A stretch of DNA of 64,000 nucleotides. Origin: Turicimonas muris (GTDB taxonomy: Bacteria; Pseudomonadota; Gammaproteobacteria; Burkholderiales; Burkholderiaceae_F). The position numbers were made by a program, and so were the translations under genes. The stretch spans positions 270,905 to 334,904 of the forward strand of contig NZ_NHMP01000004.1 of assembly GCF_002221595.1 (NCBI RefSeq), read 5' to 3'. The notes under the pieces are model-generated. The model saw nothing but the letters and a program-made list of their open reading frames with translations. It made no database searches and had not been told where the DNA came from. Positions 52,282-62,533 of the stretch are shown piece by piece (the first letter of the stretch is position 1; each line of letters opens with the position of its first letter).

Positions 52282-53799
52282 TTACTTCATGGCTTCAACA
52301 GCATTCTTAGCGGCATGACGGCCGGAATAAGAAGCAAATCCGAAAGCATGACCGGAGAAGAAGTCCGGATATGTTGGTCCAACCATATTGGAAACTTCCA
52401 AGCCTGCAGCATAAAGACCCGGAATCGGCTTGCTGTCTTTTGTTAAAACTTGGTGGTCTCTGTTAGTAATCAAGCCGCCATAGGCGCTGAAGAAATAGGA
52501 TTTAAGCTTCAACGCATAGAGCTTCTTACCGGTAAGCGGTCTGAGATAACGGCGGTCTTTCAAGAACATCGGATCATGCTGGAGTTCGCATGTCTTGTTG
52601 TACTTAGCGACTGTCTTTTCGAGGGTCTCTGCCGGAACGTTAATAGCTTTAGCCAAAGCGGCTACTGAATCAGCTTCTTTGAAGCCGTCGCTGTCAGCTG
52701 CCAATGCGTCTTTGATATCGTTCTTCAGATTGGTGTACTTCGTTCCGATTGGAACTAATACGCCGATACCGGAATCAGCACCTTTGTTCATCAAATAATC
52801 GACGGAGTTTTCATCAAAGATAGCCCAGCCATAGTGACCCGGTTGTACATAAATTGCGTTTGCAGCTTCACTGAAGGCGTTGCAGGTAGATTCGTCAGTA
52901 AAGCGCTGACCCAATCTGTTAACCCACAAATTTCCCGGCTGCCAAGAAACACCGTACAAGTTGCTTAAGAACTTAATGCCTTTGCCTTCGGTTCCCAAAT
53001 GGCCGATAAAGCTGACAGGACCTCTTTCAGCACCGGCTTTCATGGCCATCACAATGCCGTCGCCGGTCTTATTAACGGGAACGGAGGACTTCCAGCCTTC
53101 AGGATCTCTATGGCCCCAATCTTTTACTTTCTGAGGATCGTCACCGAAGCTTCCGGAAGCAAGAATGACTGCCTTAGAGTTGATGGTGTAAGTGTCACCT
53201 TTAGCATCCTTGGCGATAACGCCCACAACCTTGCCGTCTTTGGTGATTAAATCAACGGCCGGAGTAGCAAGTTTTGTATCTACGCCAAGTTTGTCGGCAG
53301 CTTCTTTCAAGCCTTTAATCAGGCCGGCACCATGGTCTGTGCCTTTGAAGTTCTTAATAATATGCCAGGTATTATCTTTCAATGGAGTTTCGCGTCTGAC
53401 TTCAAATTCGATGCCATGGGAAGCCAGCCACTCAATATTTTCAGCGGAACCTTCTACGAAGTCTTTATTTTTGTATGGATCAACCATATGGTTTTGCTTT
53501 TGAATAAAGGCTTCATAAGCCTGCTGGCGAGTCAAAGGATCACCGCGCAGACGGTTCCATTCGGAATCGACGGCAAACAAGCCTTCGGCATGCTGAGAAT
53601 TGCCGCCTACAAACGGATTCTTTTCAAGAAGAACAACCTTCTTGCCTAATTCCGCACCTTGAACAGCTGCACTCAAGCCAGCGGAACCGGCTCCCACAAC
53701 GACCAAGTCCGTGTTGACCTTGTGGTCAGCTGCATAAGAGATTGTTCCCAAACTGATAGCAAGAGCGGCAGCTAATGCTGTTACGACGGGTTTATTCAT
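52282..53799 (-). CDS. Secreted FAD-dependent reductase (flavocytochrome c/urocanate-reductase-like)
   Basis: A 505-aa periplasmic FAD oxidoreductase. It has a Sec-type signal (about 1-23, no twin Arg), a Rossmann motif VVVGAGSAGLSAAVQG near residues 34-49, a family LGQRFTDES motif near 303, and a late GLYAAGLEVSNM segment. As in the protein at 2200, the HHTMGG fumarate motif is replaced (FFSAYGG) and the NRLGG-type Arg segment reads PDFFSGHAFG. No cytochrome gene adjoins it, so its electron donor is encoded elsewhere. AAGGAGAAG lies before the ATG at 53799; an upstream in-frame start would spoil the signal peptide. The acceptor is unknown. Homologues of this group often come in large numbers in Sutterellaceae. 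Confidence 0.85.
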   Translation of the reverse strand: MNKPVVTALAAALAISLGTISYAADHKVNTDLVVVGAGSAGLSAAVQGAELGKKVVLLEKNPFVGGNSQHAEGLFAVDSEWNRLRGDPLTRQQAYEAFIQKQNHMVDPYKNKDFVEGSAENIEWLASHGIEFEVRRETPLKDNTWHIIKNFKGTDHGAGLIKGLKEAADKLGVDTKLATPAVDLITKDGKVVGVIAKDAKGDTYTINSKAVILASGSFGDDPQKVKDWGHRDPEGWKSSVPVNKTGDGIVMAMKAGAERGPVSFIGHLGTEGKGIKFLSNLYGVSWQPGNLWVNRLGQRFTDESTCNAFSEAANAIYVQPGHYGWAIFDENSVDYLMNKGADSGIGVLVPIGTKYTNLKNDIKDALAADSDGFKEADSVAALAKAINVPAETLEKTVAKYNKTCELQHDPMFLKDRRYLRPLTGKKLYALKLKSYFFSAYGGLITNRDHQVLTKDSKPIPGLYAAGLEVSNMVGPTYPDFFSGHAFGFASYSGRHAAKNAVEAMK

Positions 53800-53822
53800 T
53801 GTGATCTTCTCCTTGTTCTTGA

Positions 53823-53849
53823 GATATAAGAGAAGATTAGCAAAGTCAA
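53823..53849 (-). promoter_or_regulatory. Candidate promoter of the second flavoprotein
   Basis: TTGACT (53849-53844 on the minus strand) and TATATC (53828-53823) with a 15-bp spacer, shorter than ideal. The leader to the ATG would be about 15-20 nt. Assigned by eye only. Confidence 0.35.
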
Positions 53850-53893
53850 TTTTCTGACTATGTAAAACAGCTAACACTTTGAAAAGCGACTAG

Positions 53894-53928
53894 AAAAAGA
53901 CCTGGAAAACCTCAATGGCAACCAGGTC
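53894..53928 (-). terminator. Terminator of the gltB-gltD-thioesterase unit
   Basis: On the minus strand GACCTGG (53928-53922) pairs with CCAGGTC (53905-53899) around a 16-base loop, then five T (53898-53894). Confidence 0.8.
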
Positions 53929-53945
53929 CTTCTTACAAAAAGGCG

Positions 53946-54410
53946 CTAAATCGCAGCTTTGAATAAAATCGTTTTTATTCCGAGCTCTTTAAGCTCTTTG
54001 TCGCTGCTCGGAACACAAAAGAACGAAGAAGAAACCTCTTCCGGAATACTTTGGCCGCGCCCCGTCTCGATATCGATAAAAGCCCACTGGGTAGCCCCAA
54101 GCATGCATACCTTCTTATCTCTCATCAGATAAAAGCGGCGCAAGCTCGTCTTATCCTGCATGTTTTCCACCCAGGTGTACATCGTCAGTCTGTCGCCCAA
54201 GAAAGTCGGACGCAGATATTCGATCCAGTGCGCCTTAGCCACAAACGCCTGTCCGATTTTGAAATATCTCTCGGTATTCCAACCGAGGAGCGAAGAATGT
54301 GCTGTAGCAGCTTCTTCCATCCATCTGAGATATTCCTTGTTGTTGGTGTGCTTCATCACATCAATGGACTCCGGTCCGACAACAATTGGATAGGCAAATA
54401 CTCTGTTCAT
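53946..54410 (-). CDS. Acyl-CoA thioesterase (hotdog fold, 4HBT-like)
   Basis: A 154-aa protein of the YbgC/4HBT hotdog family. The start VFAYPIVVGPESIDVMKHTNNKEYLRWME is typical, with the active-site-like Asp replaced by the local segment DVMKHTNN that aligns with the DxxGHxNN pattern. The rest (FLGDRLTMYTWVENMQDKTSLRRFYLM) fits the hotdog sheet. It probably hydrolyses a short or aromatic acyl-CoA, but the substrate cannot be read. It starts 15 bp after gltD and precedes a terminator, so it is likely cotranscribed with gltBD; the functional link is unclear. Confidence 0.8.
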   Translation of the reverse strand: MNRVFAYPIVVGPESIDVMKHTNNKEYLRWMEEAATAHSSLLGWNTERYFKIGQAFVAKAHWIEYLRPTFLGDRLTMYTWVENMQDKTSLRRFYLMRDKKVCMLGATQWAFIDIETGRGQSIPEEVSSSFFCVPSSDKELKELGIKTILFKAAI

Positions 54411-54425
54411 TCCGTTCCTTTTTCA

Positions 54426-55895
54426 TTAAGCGCTTAAATAACGGTCTACCGCCTCAGCACAACGGCGACCTTCCGCAAGTGCCCAAACTACTAAGCTCTG
54501 CCCTCTTCGGCAGTCTCCTGCCGCAAAGACTTTAGGCACATTTGTAGAGAATGAGTTTACTCCTTCATACTGTGCGCGGGCATTGCCCCGAGGATCCGCC
54601 TCAACTCCGAAAGCTTCCAGAACCCCTTGATTCGGGTGGAGGAAGCCCATGGCTAAGATAGCCAAATCAACTTCGATTTCGAATTCAGAACCCGGAATTT
54701 CTTCAAATTTCGGTCTCTTAGTAACCGGATCAGTTGACCAATTCAGACGGACTGCCTTAATGCCTTTTAGTTCACCCTTTTTATCGCGGATAAACTCTTT
54801 GGTCATAATGGCCCAGTCTCTTTCGCCCCCTTCTTCATGAGAAGTAGAGGTTCTGAGAATGCGAGGCCAAAGCGGCCAAACTTTCATCTTGTCGTACTCT
54901 GCGCTCGGACGCGGACCCAAGTCGATCTGAAGAATTTCAGCCGCACCCTGACGAACGGCCGTTCCCAAACAGTCGCTGCCGGTATCTCCGCCGCCGATAA
55001 TCAGCACTTTCTTGTTCTTAGCGTTGATTTCCTCTTTGACCGGGACTTCATCATTGATCTTGTTCTGACGAGGCAAATACTCCATAGCGAAGTGAACACC
55101 TGCACCTTTTCTGCCTTTTACAGGCAAATCCCGCGGCTCTTCCGAACCGATGGCAAGAACAACCGCGTCAAAATCACGAAGAAGTTCGGCGGGATCCACA
55201 TGTTTTTCTGCGTCAGACCAGATGCCCTTAGGTGCTCCCCCGGTGCCGATATAGGTGTTGTATCTGAATTGCACACCCTCGGCCTCCATCTGGCTGATTC
55301 TGCGCTCAATAACGGTCTTATCCAGCTTGAAGTCAGGAATACCGAAGCGAAGCAATCCACCGGCTTTGCTGTTCTTCTCAAAAACCGTCACGGAGTAGCC
55401 TTTTCTGGCAAGCTGCTGTGCGCAAGCCAAGCCGGAAGGACCGCTGCCGATAACGGCTACTGACTTACCGTTAAGCTGAGCAGGTATTTGCGGCTTGACC
55501 CAACCCTGGTTCCAAGCGTGGGTAATAATTGCACGCTCCACCGACTTTACGCCCATCGGCTTGCTGGTGTAGTTAAGAACACAGCCGCTTTCGCAAAGGG
55601 CCGGACAGACACGAGAAGTAAATTCCGGAAAACTATTCGTTGAGGAAAGAACCTCGTAAGCGGCTTCCCAGTCTTCCTTATAGACAAGGTCGTTAAAATC
55701 CGGCGCAATGTTGTGCAAAGGACAGCTGAACGTACAGAACGGTGTGCCGCAATCCATGCAGCGAGCCGCCTGCTGCTTTGCTTCCTTGGGATTGAGCGGC
55801 GTAATGAATTCACGGAAATGTGTTTTTCTCTGGGCTGCCGGCTCGTGCTCTTGTTCGAGGCGTTCAAATTCTAAAAATCCTGTTGTTTTACCCAT
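54426..55895 (-). CDS. gltD: Glutamate synthase (NADPH) small subunit GltD
   Basis: FAD flavoprotein that takes electrons from NADPH to GltB, 489 aa. It has N-terminal iron-sulfur Cys clusters (CMDCGTPFC and CPALCESGC), FAD motif VIGSGPSGLACAQQLARKG near residues 149-167, NADPH motif IIGGGDTGSDC near 297-307, and a C-terminal FAAGDCRRGQSL. It begins 2 bp after gltB. Together with GltB it forms glutamate from glutamine and 2-oxoglutarate. Confidence 0.96.
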   Translation of the reverse strand: MGKTTGFLEFERLEQEHEPAAQRKTHFREFITPLNPKEAKQQAARCMDCGTPFCTFSCPLHNIAPDFNDLVYKEDWEAAYEVLSSTNSFPEFTSRVCPALCESGCVLNYTSKPMGVKSVERAIITHAWNQGWVKPQIPAQLNGKSVAVIGSGPSGLACAQQLARKGYSVTVFEKNSKAGGLLRFGIPDFKLDKTVIERRISQMEAEGVQFRYNTYIGTGGAPKGIWSDAEKHVDPAELLRDFDAVVLAIGSEEPRDLPVKGRKGAGVHFAMEYLPRQNKINDEVPVKEEINAKNKKVLIIGGGDTGSDCLGTAVRQGAAEILQIDLGPRPSAEYDKMKVWPLWPRILRTSTSHEEGGERDWAIMTKEFIRDKKGELKGIKAVRLNWSTDPVTKRPKFEEIPGSEFEIEVDLAILAMGFLHPNQGVLEAFGVEADPRGNARAQYEGVNSFSTNVPKVFAAGDCRRGQSLVVWALAEGRRCAEAVDRYLSA

Positions 55896-55897
55896 GA

Positions 55898-58800
55898 TTA
55901 AACTCCTGCGAGACGAGCGAGTCCCTTGATAAGGGCTTGTTTATATTCTTTCGGGAAGACCTTGATAAATTTCTGGCGGGCACTGTTCCAGTCATCCAAG
56001 ATTTCTCTTGCTCTCTGACTTCCGGTGTACTTGAAGTGCTTCTCAATCTGATCGAGAAGAATTTCTTCGTCAGTCTTGCCCAGATGCCATGTGGACGGTT
56101 CGCCGGAAACAAGCTGCTCCTTAGAACTCATGACGGATTCCAACTCAACGCTTTCCATGTTGCAGTTAGAGGCAAAGGTGCCTTCCTTGTCGTACACGTA
56201 GGCCACACCGCCGGACATACCCGCCGCAAAGTTTCTGCCGACTTCACCGAGCACAACCACAGTACCCCCAGTCATGTACTCACATCCGTGATTGCCGACG
56301 CCTTCTGCTACTGCGGAAGCTCCCGACAATCTGACCGCAAAACGTTCCCCGGTAATGCCGTTAAAGAAAGCTTCACCGCTGGTTGCACCGTAGAGAACGG
56401 TATTGCCGGCAATGATGTTTTCCTCGCCCTTGCCGCGGAAATCCGTCGGACATCTGACGATAACGCGGCCGCCGGACAAACCTTTACCGACATAGTCATT
56501 GCCTTCTCCGACAAGATCCAGGGTAACGCCTTTAACTAAGAAAGCGCCCAAAGACTGTCCGGCTGTGCCGGTAAGCTGGATGTGGATAGTATCGTCCGGG
56601 AGAGCTTCATCGCCGTAACGTCTGACAACTTCAGAAGAAATCTTTGTTCCGACGCAGCGGTGAATATTCTTAACCGGAGAAATGAAGCTGACTTTCTGGC
56701 CCTTTTCTAAAGCCGGCTTGCAGGCATCAAGCAATTGGAAATCCAATTCTTTTTCAAGCCCGTGAGGAATGTCGATGCTGTGACGCTTTTTCTTAGGATC
56801 GGATTCTTCAGGAACGTACAGGATGCGGGAAAGATCGACCTTGCCGCATTTAGCTAAGTCCATGTCTTTCTGCTTCAAGAGCTCCACGCGGCCGACTAAA
56901 TCTTCGAACTTTCTTACTCCCAAGCTGGCCATCAGTTCTCTGACTTCTTCGGCCACGAAGAAGAAATAGTTGATGACATGTTCAGGCTGGCCTTTGAATC
57001 TCTTGCGCAGAACCGGATCTTGTGTAGCAATACCAACGGGGCAGGTATTGAGATGGCACTTTCTCATCATAAGACAGCCTTCGACAACCAATGGAGCCGT
57101 TGCAAAACCAAACTCATCGGCCCCAAGAAGAGCTCCGACGACAACGTCGCGGCCGGTCTTGATCTGACCGTCAACTTGGACGCGGACTCGGTCTCTCAAA
57201 CCATTAAGAACTAAAGTCTGCTGAGTTTCTGCCAAGCCTAATTCCCAAGGCGTACCGGCAAACTTGATGGAAGAAAGCGGAGAGGCTCCGGTACCGCCGT
57301 CATGGCCGGCAATAACAATATGGTCTGCCTTAGCTTTTGCTACACCGGCAGCCACGGTACCAACACCCTGTTCGCTCACGAGCTTAACACTGATGGAGGC
57401 CCTGTCGTTAGCCATCTTCAGATCGCGGATGAGCTGAGCCAAGTCTTCGATAGAGTAAATGTCGTGGTGCGGCGGCGGAGAAATCAAACCAACGCCCGGC
57501 ACGGAGTAACGCAGCTGAGCAATGTATTCAGAAACTTTATGGCCCGGAAGCTGACCGCCTTCTCCCGGTTTTGCACCCTGGCTCATTTTAATCTGAATCT
57601 GATCAGCACTGTTAAGGTACTGAGCGGTAACTCCAAAGCGGCCGCTGGCAACCTGTTTAATTCTTGAGCGCAGAGAGTCGCCTTTCTTAAGCGGAATATC
57701 TACCACAATGCGATCCTCTCCAAGAATCTTCTTCAAGCTGTCGCCCTCTTCAATAATCGGCTTGCCGGCTTTCATCTCCGCTGCGTAACGCTTCGGATCT
57801 TCGCCGCCTTCACCGGTGTTGCTCTTGCCGCCGATGCGGTTCATCGCAATAGCCAAGCAAGCATGAGCTTCAGCGGAAATGGAGCCTAAAGACATTGCGC
57901 CGGTAGCAAAGCGCTTAACGATTTCAGAAGCCGGTTCCACTTCATCTACCGGAATGGCTTTGGCCGGATTCACCTCAAATTCCATCAATCCTCTGAGAGT
58001 CATCTGACGCTGACTCTGATCATTGATGATTTCGGCGTATTCCTTGTATGTCTGATAAGAGTTAGAACGTGTGGCATGCTGGAGCTTATAAATTGCTTCC
58101 GGCGTCCACATATGTTCTTCTCCGCGAGAGCGCCAGTTGTACTCGCCGGATTCCGGAAGAAGCTTACCCTTGGTCGGGCTCTTGAAAGCATTTTCGTGAT
58201 CGTTGACGGCCTCCTGCATCACATCAAAAATCCCCAACCCGCCGACTTTGCAGCTGGTTCCGGGGAAGTAACGATCAACGAAAGCTTTTTCCAAGCCCAA
58301 GGCTTCAAAAATCTGAGCGCCGCGGTAACTCATATAAGTTGAGATACCCATCTTACTCATGATCTTCTTAAAGGCTTTCCCGATAGCCTTGATGTAGTTT
58401 TGAATGGCAGCTTCCGGATCAATTTCCGTGTTGCCCTTGTAGTGCTTCTTGAGAGTCTCCAGAGCCAAGTACGGATGGATGGCTTCGGCACCGAAAGCGG
58501 CTAATAAAGCCATGTGATGGGTCTGCACTGCGCTGCCGGTTTCAACGATGATACCGGTCTCCATGCGCAAACCGTTTTTAATCAAATGCTGATGCAAGGC
58601 GCTGATAGCTAAAGGAGCCGGGATTGCAACACGATCTTTGTCGACTCTGCGGTCAGTCACGATAATAATGTTGTTGCCGTTTTGGATGGCATCCACGGCT
58701 CTTGCGCAAATGGAAGCCAATCGTGCTTCTACGCCTTCCGCACCCCATTCCGCAGGATAAGTGATATCCAACTCATAGGACTTGAACTTGCCGTTGGTGT

Positions 58801-60574
58801 ACTTCTCAATTTGACGCATCTTGGCAATTTCATTGAAGCCGAGAATGGGCTGAGAAAGTTCCAAACGAAGAGGCGGATTAACGTTGTTGATATCGAGAAG
58901 GTTCGGTCTCGGACCCACGAAAGAAATCAAAGACATCACCAATTGTTCACGAATAGGGTCAATCGGCGGATTTGTGACCTGTGCAAACAGTTGACGGAAA
59001 TACTGATAGAGCGGCTTGGACTTCTTAGAAAGCATGGCCAGAGGCGTATCGTTGCCCATAGAACCGAGAGGTTCCTGGCCTTTTTCTGCCATCGGGAAGA
59101 GGACGAACTTCAAATCATCTTCCGTGTAGCCGAAAGCCTTTTGTCTTTGCTGCAAAGGAACCGGATTGTGTTCGGGGATTGGATCGGGCGCAACAATGTC
59201 GGAGAGATGGATGTTAAGGCGCTTGGTCCACTCTTTGTACGGATTAGCTAAAGCGAATTGGCGCTTAATTTCTTCGTCCTCGACGATTCTGCCTTGTTCC
59301 GTATCGACAAGGAACATCTTGCCTGGCTGCAGACGCCATTTTTTCTTGATCTTGCTTTCCGGGATCGGAAGTGTTCCGGCCTCTGAAGCCAAGATAACAA
59401 TATCGTCGGTGGTCAGCAAATATCTTGCAGGACGCAGACCGTTTCTATCTAAAGTGGCGCCGATTCTTACACCGTCGGTAAAGCAGATGGCGGCGGGACC
59501 GTCCCAAGGCTCCAACATGGCGGCATAGTATTCATAGAAATCTTTCTGGCCCGGCTTCATTTGGGAAGCTTGCTCCCACGCTTCCGGGATCGTCATCATC
59601 ACGGCTTGGGCCAGCGGATACCCGCTCATGACAAGAAGTTCAAGCATGTTGTCTAAGCATGCCGTATCACTCTGACCTTCGTAAATAATCGGAAGAAGTT
59701 TCTTGACGTCATCGCCTAATACATTGGAAGCAACGGTTCTTTCGCGGGCACGCAGCCAATTGAAATTGCCTTTGACGGTATTGATTTCTCCGTTGTGGGC
59801 AACCATTCTGTAGGGATGAGCCAACTCCCAGCTCGGGAAGGTGTTAGTGGAGAAGCGTTGGTGAACCAAAGCGATCGCAGAGGTCAGTCTGGCATCCATC
59901 AAATCGTTGTAGTAGAGGCCCACTTGATGAGCAAGGAGCAGCCCTTTGTACACGATAGTTCTGGTAGACATGGAAGGAACATAGAATTCCTTGCCGTGCT
60001 TCAAGTTTAAGGCTTGGATTTTATGGCCGGCGAGCTTGCGGATAACGTAGAGCTTTCTTTCGAGAGCATTCGGCACCATGACATCTGCACCGCGCCCGAT
60101 AAAGATTTGTCGGATAACGGGAGCAGCTTTGCGGACGGTTTCGGAGAGTTCGATATTTTCGTTAACCGGCACATCTCTCCATCCGAGAAGAACTTGTCCT
60201 TCGGCTTTAACGGTTCTTTCGATTTCTTGTTCACAGGCTCTGCGGGAAGCATGTTCTCGAGGGAGGAAAATCATACCCACGCCGTAATCGCCGGGCTGAG
60301 GAAGCAGAATATTCTGCTTGGCCATTTCGGTGCGAAAGAATTGGTCAGGAATCTGAATCAAGATGCCTGCGCCGTCGCCAAGCAGCGGGTCGGCACCGAC
60401 CGCACCGCGGTGATCCAAATTCTGAAGAATCATCAATGCCTGTTGGACAATTTCGTGGCTTGGTATTCCTTTAACACTAGCCACAAAACCGAGTCCGCAG
60501 GCATCATGTTCAAATTTAGACTCATACAGTCCAAATTTCTCAGCCCTTTGACGGATCTCCTGAATGTTTGTCAT
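55898..60574 (-). CDS. gltB: Glutamate synthase (NADPH) large subunit GltB
   Basis: Makes glutamate from glutamine and 2-oxoglutarate; 1558 aa, the family length. The N-terminus is a short propeptide (25 residues) before the nucleophile Cys in [11 protein letters not shown] (Cys26). Later parts hold the FMN-binding synthase domain ([16 protein letters not shown] near 910) with the iron-sulfur Cys in [15 protein letters not shown] near 1145, and the C-terminal GXGXG beta-helix. The ATG at 60574 is preferred, with AGGAG seven bases before it. A perfect 13-bp inverted repeat in the leader covers that AGGAG, so translation may be controlled. An in-frame ATG at 60640 would add 22 residues. Confidence 0.96.
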   Translation of the reverse strand: MTNIQEIRQRAEKFGLYESKFEHDACGLGFVASVKGIPSHEIVQQALMILQNLDHRGAVGADPLLGDGAGILIQIPDQFFRTEMAKQNILLPQPGDYGVGMIFLPREHASRRACEQEIERTVKAEGQVLLGWRDVPVNENIELSETVRKAAPVIRQIFIGRGADVMVPNALERKLYVIRKLAGHKIQALNLKHGKEFYVPSMSTRTIVYKGLLLAHQVGLYYNDLMDARLTSAIALVHQRFSTNTFPSWELAHPYRMVAHNGEINTVKGNFNWLRARERTVASNVLGDDVKKLLPIIYEGQSDTACLDNMLELLVMSGYPLAQAVMMTIPEAWEQASQMKPGQKDFYEYYAAMLEPWDGPAAICFTDGVRIGATLDRNGLRPARYLLTTDDIVILASEAGTLPIPESKIKKKWRLQPGKMFLVDTEQGRIVEDEEIKRQFALANPYKEWTKRLNIHLSDIVAPDPIPEHNPVPLQQRQKAFGYTEDDLKFVLFPMAEKGQEPLGSMGNDTPLAMLSKKSKPLYQYFRQLFAQVTNPPIDPIREQLVMSLISFVGPRPNLLDINNVNPPLRLELSQPILGFNEIAKMRQIEKYTNGKFKSYELDITYPAEWGAEGVEARLASICARAVDAIQNGNNIIIVTDRRVDKDRVAIPAPLAISALHQHLIKNGLRMETGIIVETGSAVQTHHMALLAAFGAEAIHPYLALETLKKHYKGNTEIDPEAAIQNYIKAIGKAFKKIMSKMGISTYMSYRGAQIFEALGLEKAFVDRYFPGTSCKVGGLGIFDVMQEAVNDHENAFKSPTKGKLLPESGEYNWRSRGEEHMWTPEAIYKLQHATRSNSYQTYKEYAEIINDQSQRQMTLRGLMEFEVNPAKAIPVDEVEPASEIVKRFATGAMSLGSISAEAHACLAIAMNRIGGKSNTGEGGEDPKRYAAEMKAGKPIIEEGDSLKKILGEDRIVVDIPLKKGDSLRSRIKQVASGRFGVTAQYLNSADQIQIKMSQGAKPGEGGQLPGHKVSEYIAQLRYSVPGVGLISPPPHHDIYSIEDLAQLIRDLKMANDRASISVKLVSEQGVGTVAAGVAKAKADHIVIAGHDGGTGASPLSSIKFAGTPWELGLAETQQTLVLNGLRDRVRVQVDGQIKTGRDVVVGALLGADEFGFATAPLVVEGCLMMRKCHLNTCPVGIATQDPVLRKRFKGQPEHVINYFFFVAEEVRELMASLGVRKFEDLVGRVELLKQKDMDLAKCGKVDLSRILYVPEESDPKKKRHSIDIPHGLEKELDFQLLDACKPALEKGQKVSFISPVKNIHRCVGTKISSEVVRRYGDEALPDDTIHIQLTGTAGQSLGAFLVKGVTLDLVGEGNDYVGKGLSGGRVIVRCPTDFRGKGEENIIAGNTVLYGATSGEAFFNGITGERFAVRLSGASAVAEGVGNHGCEYMTGGTVVVLGEVGRNFAAGMSGGVAYVYDKEGTFASNCNMESVELESVMSSKEQLVSGEPSTWHLGKTDEEILLDQIEKHFKYTGSQRAREILDDWNSARQKFIKVFPKEYKQALIKGLARLAGV

Positions 60575-60578
60575 GGGG

Positions 60579-60640
60579 ATGCTCCTAATTGTTCGAGAAT
60601 TTTTTATCAACGTAATCGAATGTAAACCAATTAGGAGCAT
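60579..60640 (-). promoter_or_regulatory. gltB: Inverted repeat that could hide the gltB ribosome binding site
   Basis: On the minus strand ATGCTCCTAATTG (60640-60628) and CAATTAGGAGCAT (60591-60579) are perfectly complementary over 13 bp with a 36-base loop. The 3' arm contains the AGGAG of gltB and ends 4 bp before its ATG. Folding would block ribosome access. The loop is AT-rich (TTTACATTCG to AAATTCTCGA). I do not recognise a known riboswitch. Confidence 0.55.
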
Positions 60641-60716
60641 TAAATGCCAAGAGGTCTATTAAACTGTCCCTCTTATTTATAATCCTCAAAGACTACCATA
60701 TTTAAATGGGGACATA

Positions 60717-61415
60717 TTAATTAGAAATTTCAGATTTTCGAGGTCTTCCTCGGCCTCTTTCAGGCCAGATTCTGCTGGGTTCAACGTGGTTTTCTAATAG
60801 AAATTCCCGATCGGCCCAAGGCCATCCTCTGATCAGATGCTTTTCTAAATCTTCCCCTTCTCTTTTGGGATATCCTTCGGGGAATAAGACTTTATAAGCT
60901 TTCTGACGCTCAAAAGGAGTATTGCCCAAACCCCAATATTCTTTTCCGGGGGCCATAAAGTAATCATTTCTAAGGCCGGCATGGTGACTATAGCTTGACC
61001 AAGGGTACAAAACCGCTTCTTGATACCCTTTGGTCTCCGGCAGCCACTCCATATAGAGCAGTGCATTTAAACAGCGGTCTTTGCCTTGAACTACGCAAGA
61101 GCGGAATCTTCCATGCCAAAGCGCCCCTGATCGGCGATAAGCATCATTGAAATAACGGGAGTACAAACGACAGAAGGCCTGCGTGAATTTAGACACATCC
61201 TCCGCAGAGTTTCTTGGAGTAATCAGGAGGTCTATTTGAGAAGGAAGGATGGCATAGCCTGTCATGTCCACATGATGCAAAGATACTACCTTGGAAAACA
61301 AGCTGAGCATCGCATCCAAATCTTCAAACATCGGCATCAAAGAAATGTCGGCTGCACCGTAAACACGGACATAATGAACTTGGCTTGGGAGAGAGAGTCT
61401 GGCTAGTCGGGCCAT
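60717..61415 (-). CDS. RAYT-like (IS200/Y1 transposase-related) protein lacking the HUH motif
   Basis: A 232-aa protein of the REP-associated tyrosine transposase family: MARLARLSLPSQVHYVRVYG, ALWHGRFRSCVVQGKDRCLNALLYMEW with the likely catalytic Tyr in LLYMEW, and a basic C-terminus (RGRGRPRKS). The normal MPNHVHLL metal motif reads LPSQIDLL (near residues 57-64), so both catalytic His are lost. The YIExNP block is likewise changed to YMEWLPE. It is probably catalytically dead and may act as a DNA- or RNA-binding protein, or be a decaying gene with an open frame. No terminal repeats flank it. It lies 142 bp upstream of gltB in the same orientation. Confidence 0.7.
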   Translation of the reverse strand: MARLARLSLPSQVHYVRVYGAADISLMPMFEDLDAMLSLFSKVVSLHHVDMTGYAILPSQIDLLITPRNSAEDVSKFTQAFCRLYSRYFNDAYRRSGALWHGRFRSCVVQGKDRCLNALLYMEWLPETKGYQEAVLYPWSSYSHHAGLRNDYFMAPGKEYWGLGNTPFERQKAYKVLFPEGYPKREGEDLEKHLIRGWPWADREFLLENHVEPSRIWPERGRGRPRKSEISN

Positions 61416-61526
61416 GGAACTTCCTTTAATCTGTCACTCTTATTTGTTCATTTTATCTGGTCTTGAGCCGATTCGAGGCATATTAAGCAAAAATTCCGTA
61501 TCGAATGCTGTCTTGAGCAACCATCC

Positions 61527-62423
61527 CTAACGAAGTTTCTCTAGGACCTGGTCCCGCAGAGCCGATTGAATTAAAGGATTCCAAACTAATGACAATTGAA
61601 TTTCTGCAGGAGCGTCCACTATTGGCCTAGCGACAATATTCTTTGGAATCCAATCCTTGAAAGATTCTCCTAACATGGCAATGCCTTGTCCGCAGCTCAC
61701 ATAGGCCATCTGTCGAGAACTGGACTGCACTTCATGGCAGATTCGAGGCGTAAAGCCTCCTATGTTTTCGCATATACGCACCAGTTCGTCAAAATATTTA
61801 GACGCCACTTCTCTCCGATGAAAAACAAACTCCTCATTGCGTAAATCTTTCAGGTAAATTTCTCTGTTTGCCGTCAGCCGATGCCCCTTGGGCAATAGAA
61901 TAATCGGCCGCTCCCGACGTAATGGAATCAGCCTCAGCCGCTTATCATCCAAGTCCTTAAAAAGACCAATACCGAAACTAATTAAACCTTCGGAAACCTC
62001 AATTTCTACATCCCGCGAGTCAACTTCTTTCGTAAAAATCTCAATCTTCGGAAAGTCTGCCTTGACCTGTTTCTTAAAGTCCGGAACCCAGAACAGCATC
62101 GCTTCAGCATTCGCACCGACCGACAAAATCCCGCAAGAATCTTCCCGCATTTGATTTAAGGAATAGTAGAGCTGCTCGGCCTGCGTTATAAAACGTTCAA
62201 TAGAAGGAAGCGCGGCTTTGCCTTCTTCCGTAAGTGAAACGCCTCTCGGCGAACGCCGTAAAAATTTCAAATTCAGATTTTGTTCTAACTCATTGAGTTG
62301 GTTAAGCAAAGAAGGAACCGATAAGTTCAGTTTAGCGGCTGCTTTTCTTACGCTTTGGTTCTCGGCCACCACCGCAAAAAGCAGAAGCTGTCGGATAGTT
62401 TTGTGATCGAAATGATGTGCCAT
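61527..62423 (-). CDS. LysR-family transcriptional regulator
   Basis: A 298-aa LysR-type regulator. The N-terminal winged helix-turn-helix spans about residues 10-65 (SVRKAAAKLNLSVPSLLNQL, then FLRRSPRGVSLTEEG) and the C-terminal periplasmic-binding-like sensor domain about 92-290. It is divergent from the LysE-type exporter gene across 110 bp, the classic LysR arrangement, so it probably controls that gene in response to the exported metabolite. The gap has a weak TGTT/AACA dyad at 62438-62447. Confidence 0.93.
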   Translation of the reverse strand: MAHHFDHKTIRQLLLFAVVAENQSVRKAAAKLNLSVPSLLNQLNELEQNLNLKFLRRSPRGVSLTEEGKAALPSIERFITQAEQLYYSLNQMREDSCGILSVGANAEAMLFWVPDFKKQVKADFPKIEIFTKEVDSRDVEIEVSEGLISFGIGLFKDLDDKRLRLIPLRRERPIILLPKGHRLTANREIYLKDLRNEEFVFHRREVASKYFDELVRICENIGGFTPRICHEVQSSSRQMAYVSCGQGIAMLGESFKDWIPKNIVARPIVDAPAEIQLSLVWNPLIQSALRDQVLEKLR

Positions 62424-62533
62424 GGTTGCGGTCAGACTGTTTGAACACTGTGTATAGAAAGTTTAATCACTGAAAGCCTGAAACGGCAATTTTCTTTTCT
62501 ACACTTTTTTCGTACAAGGAGAGAAGAAAAATC

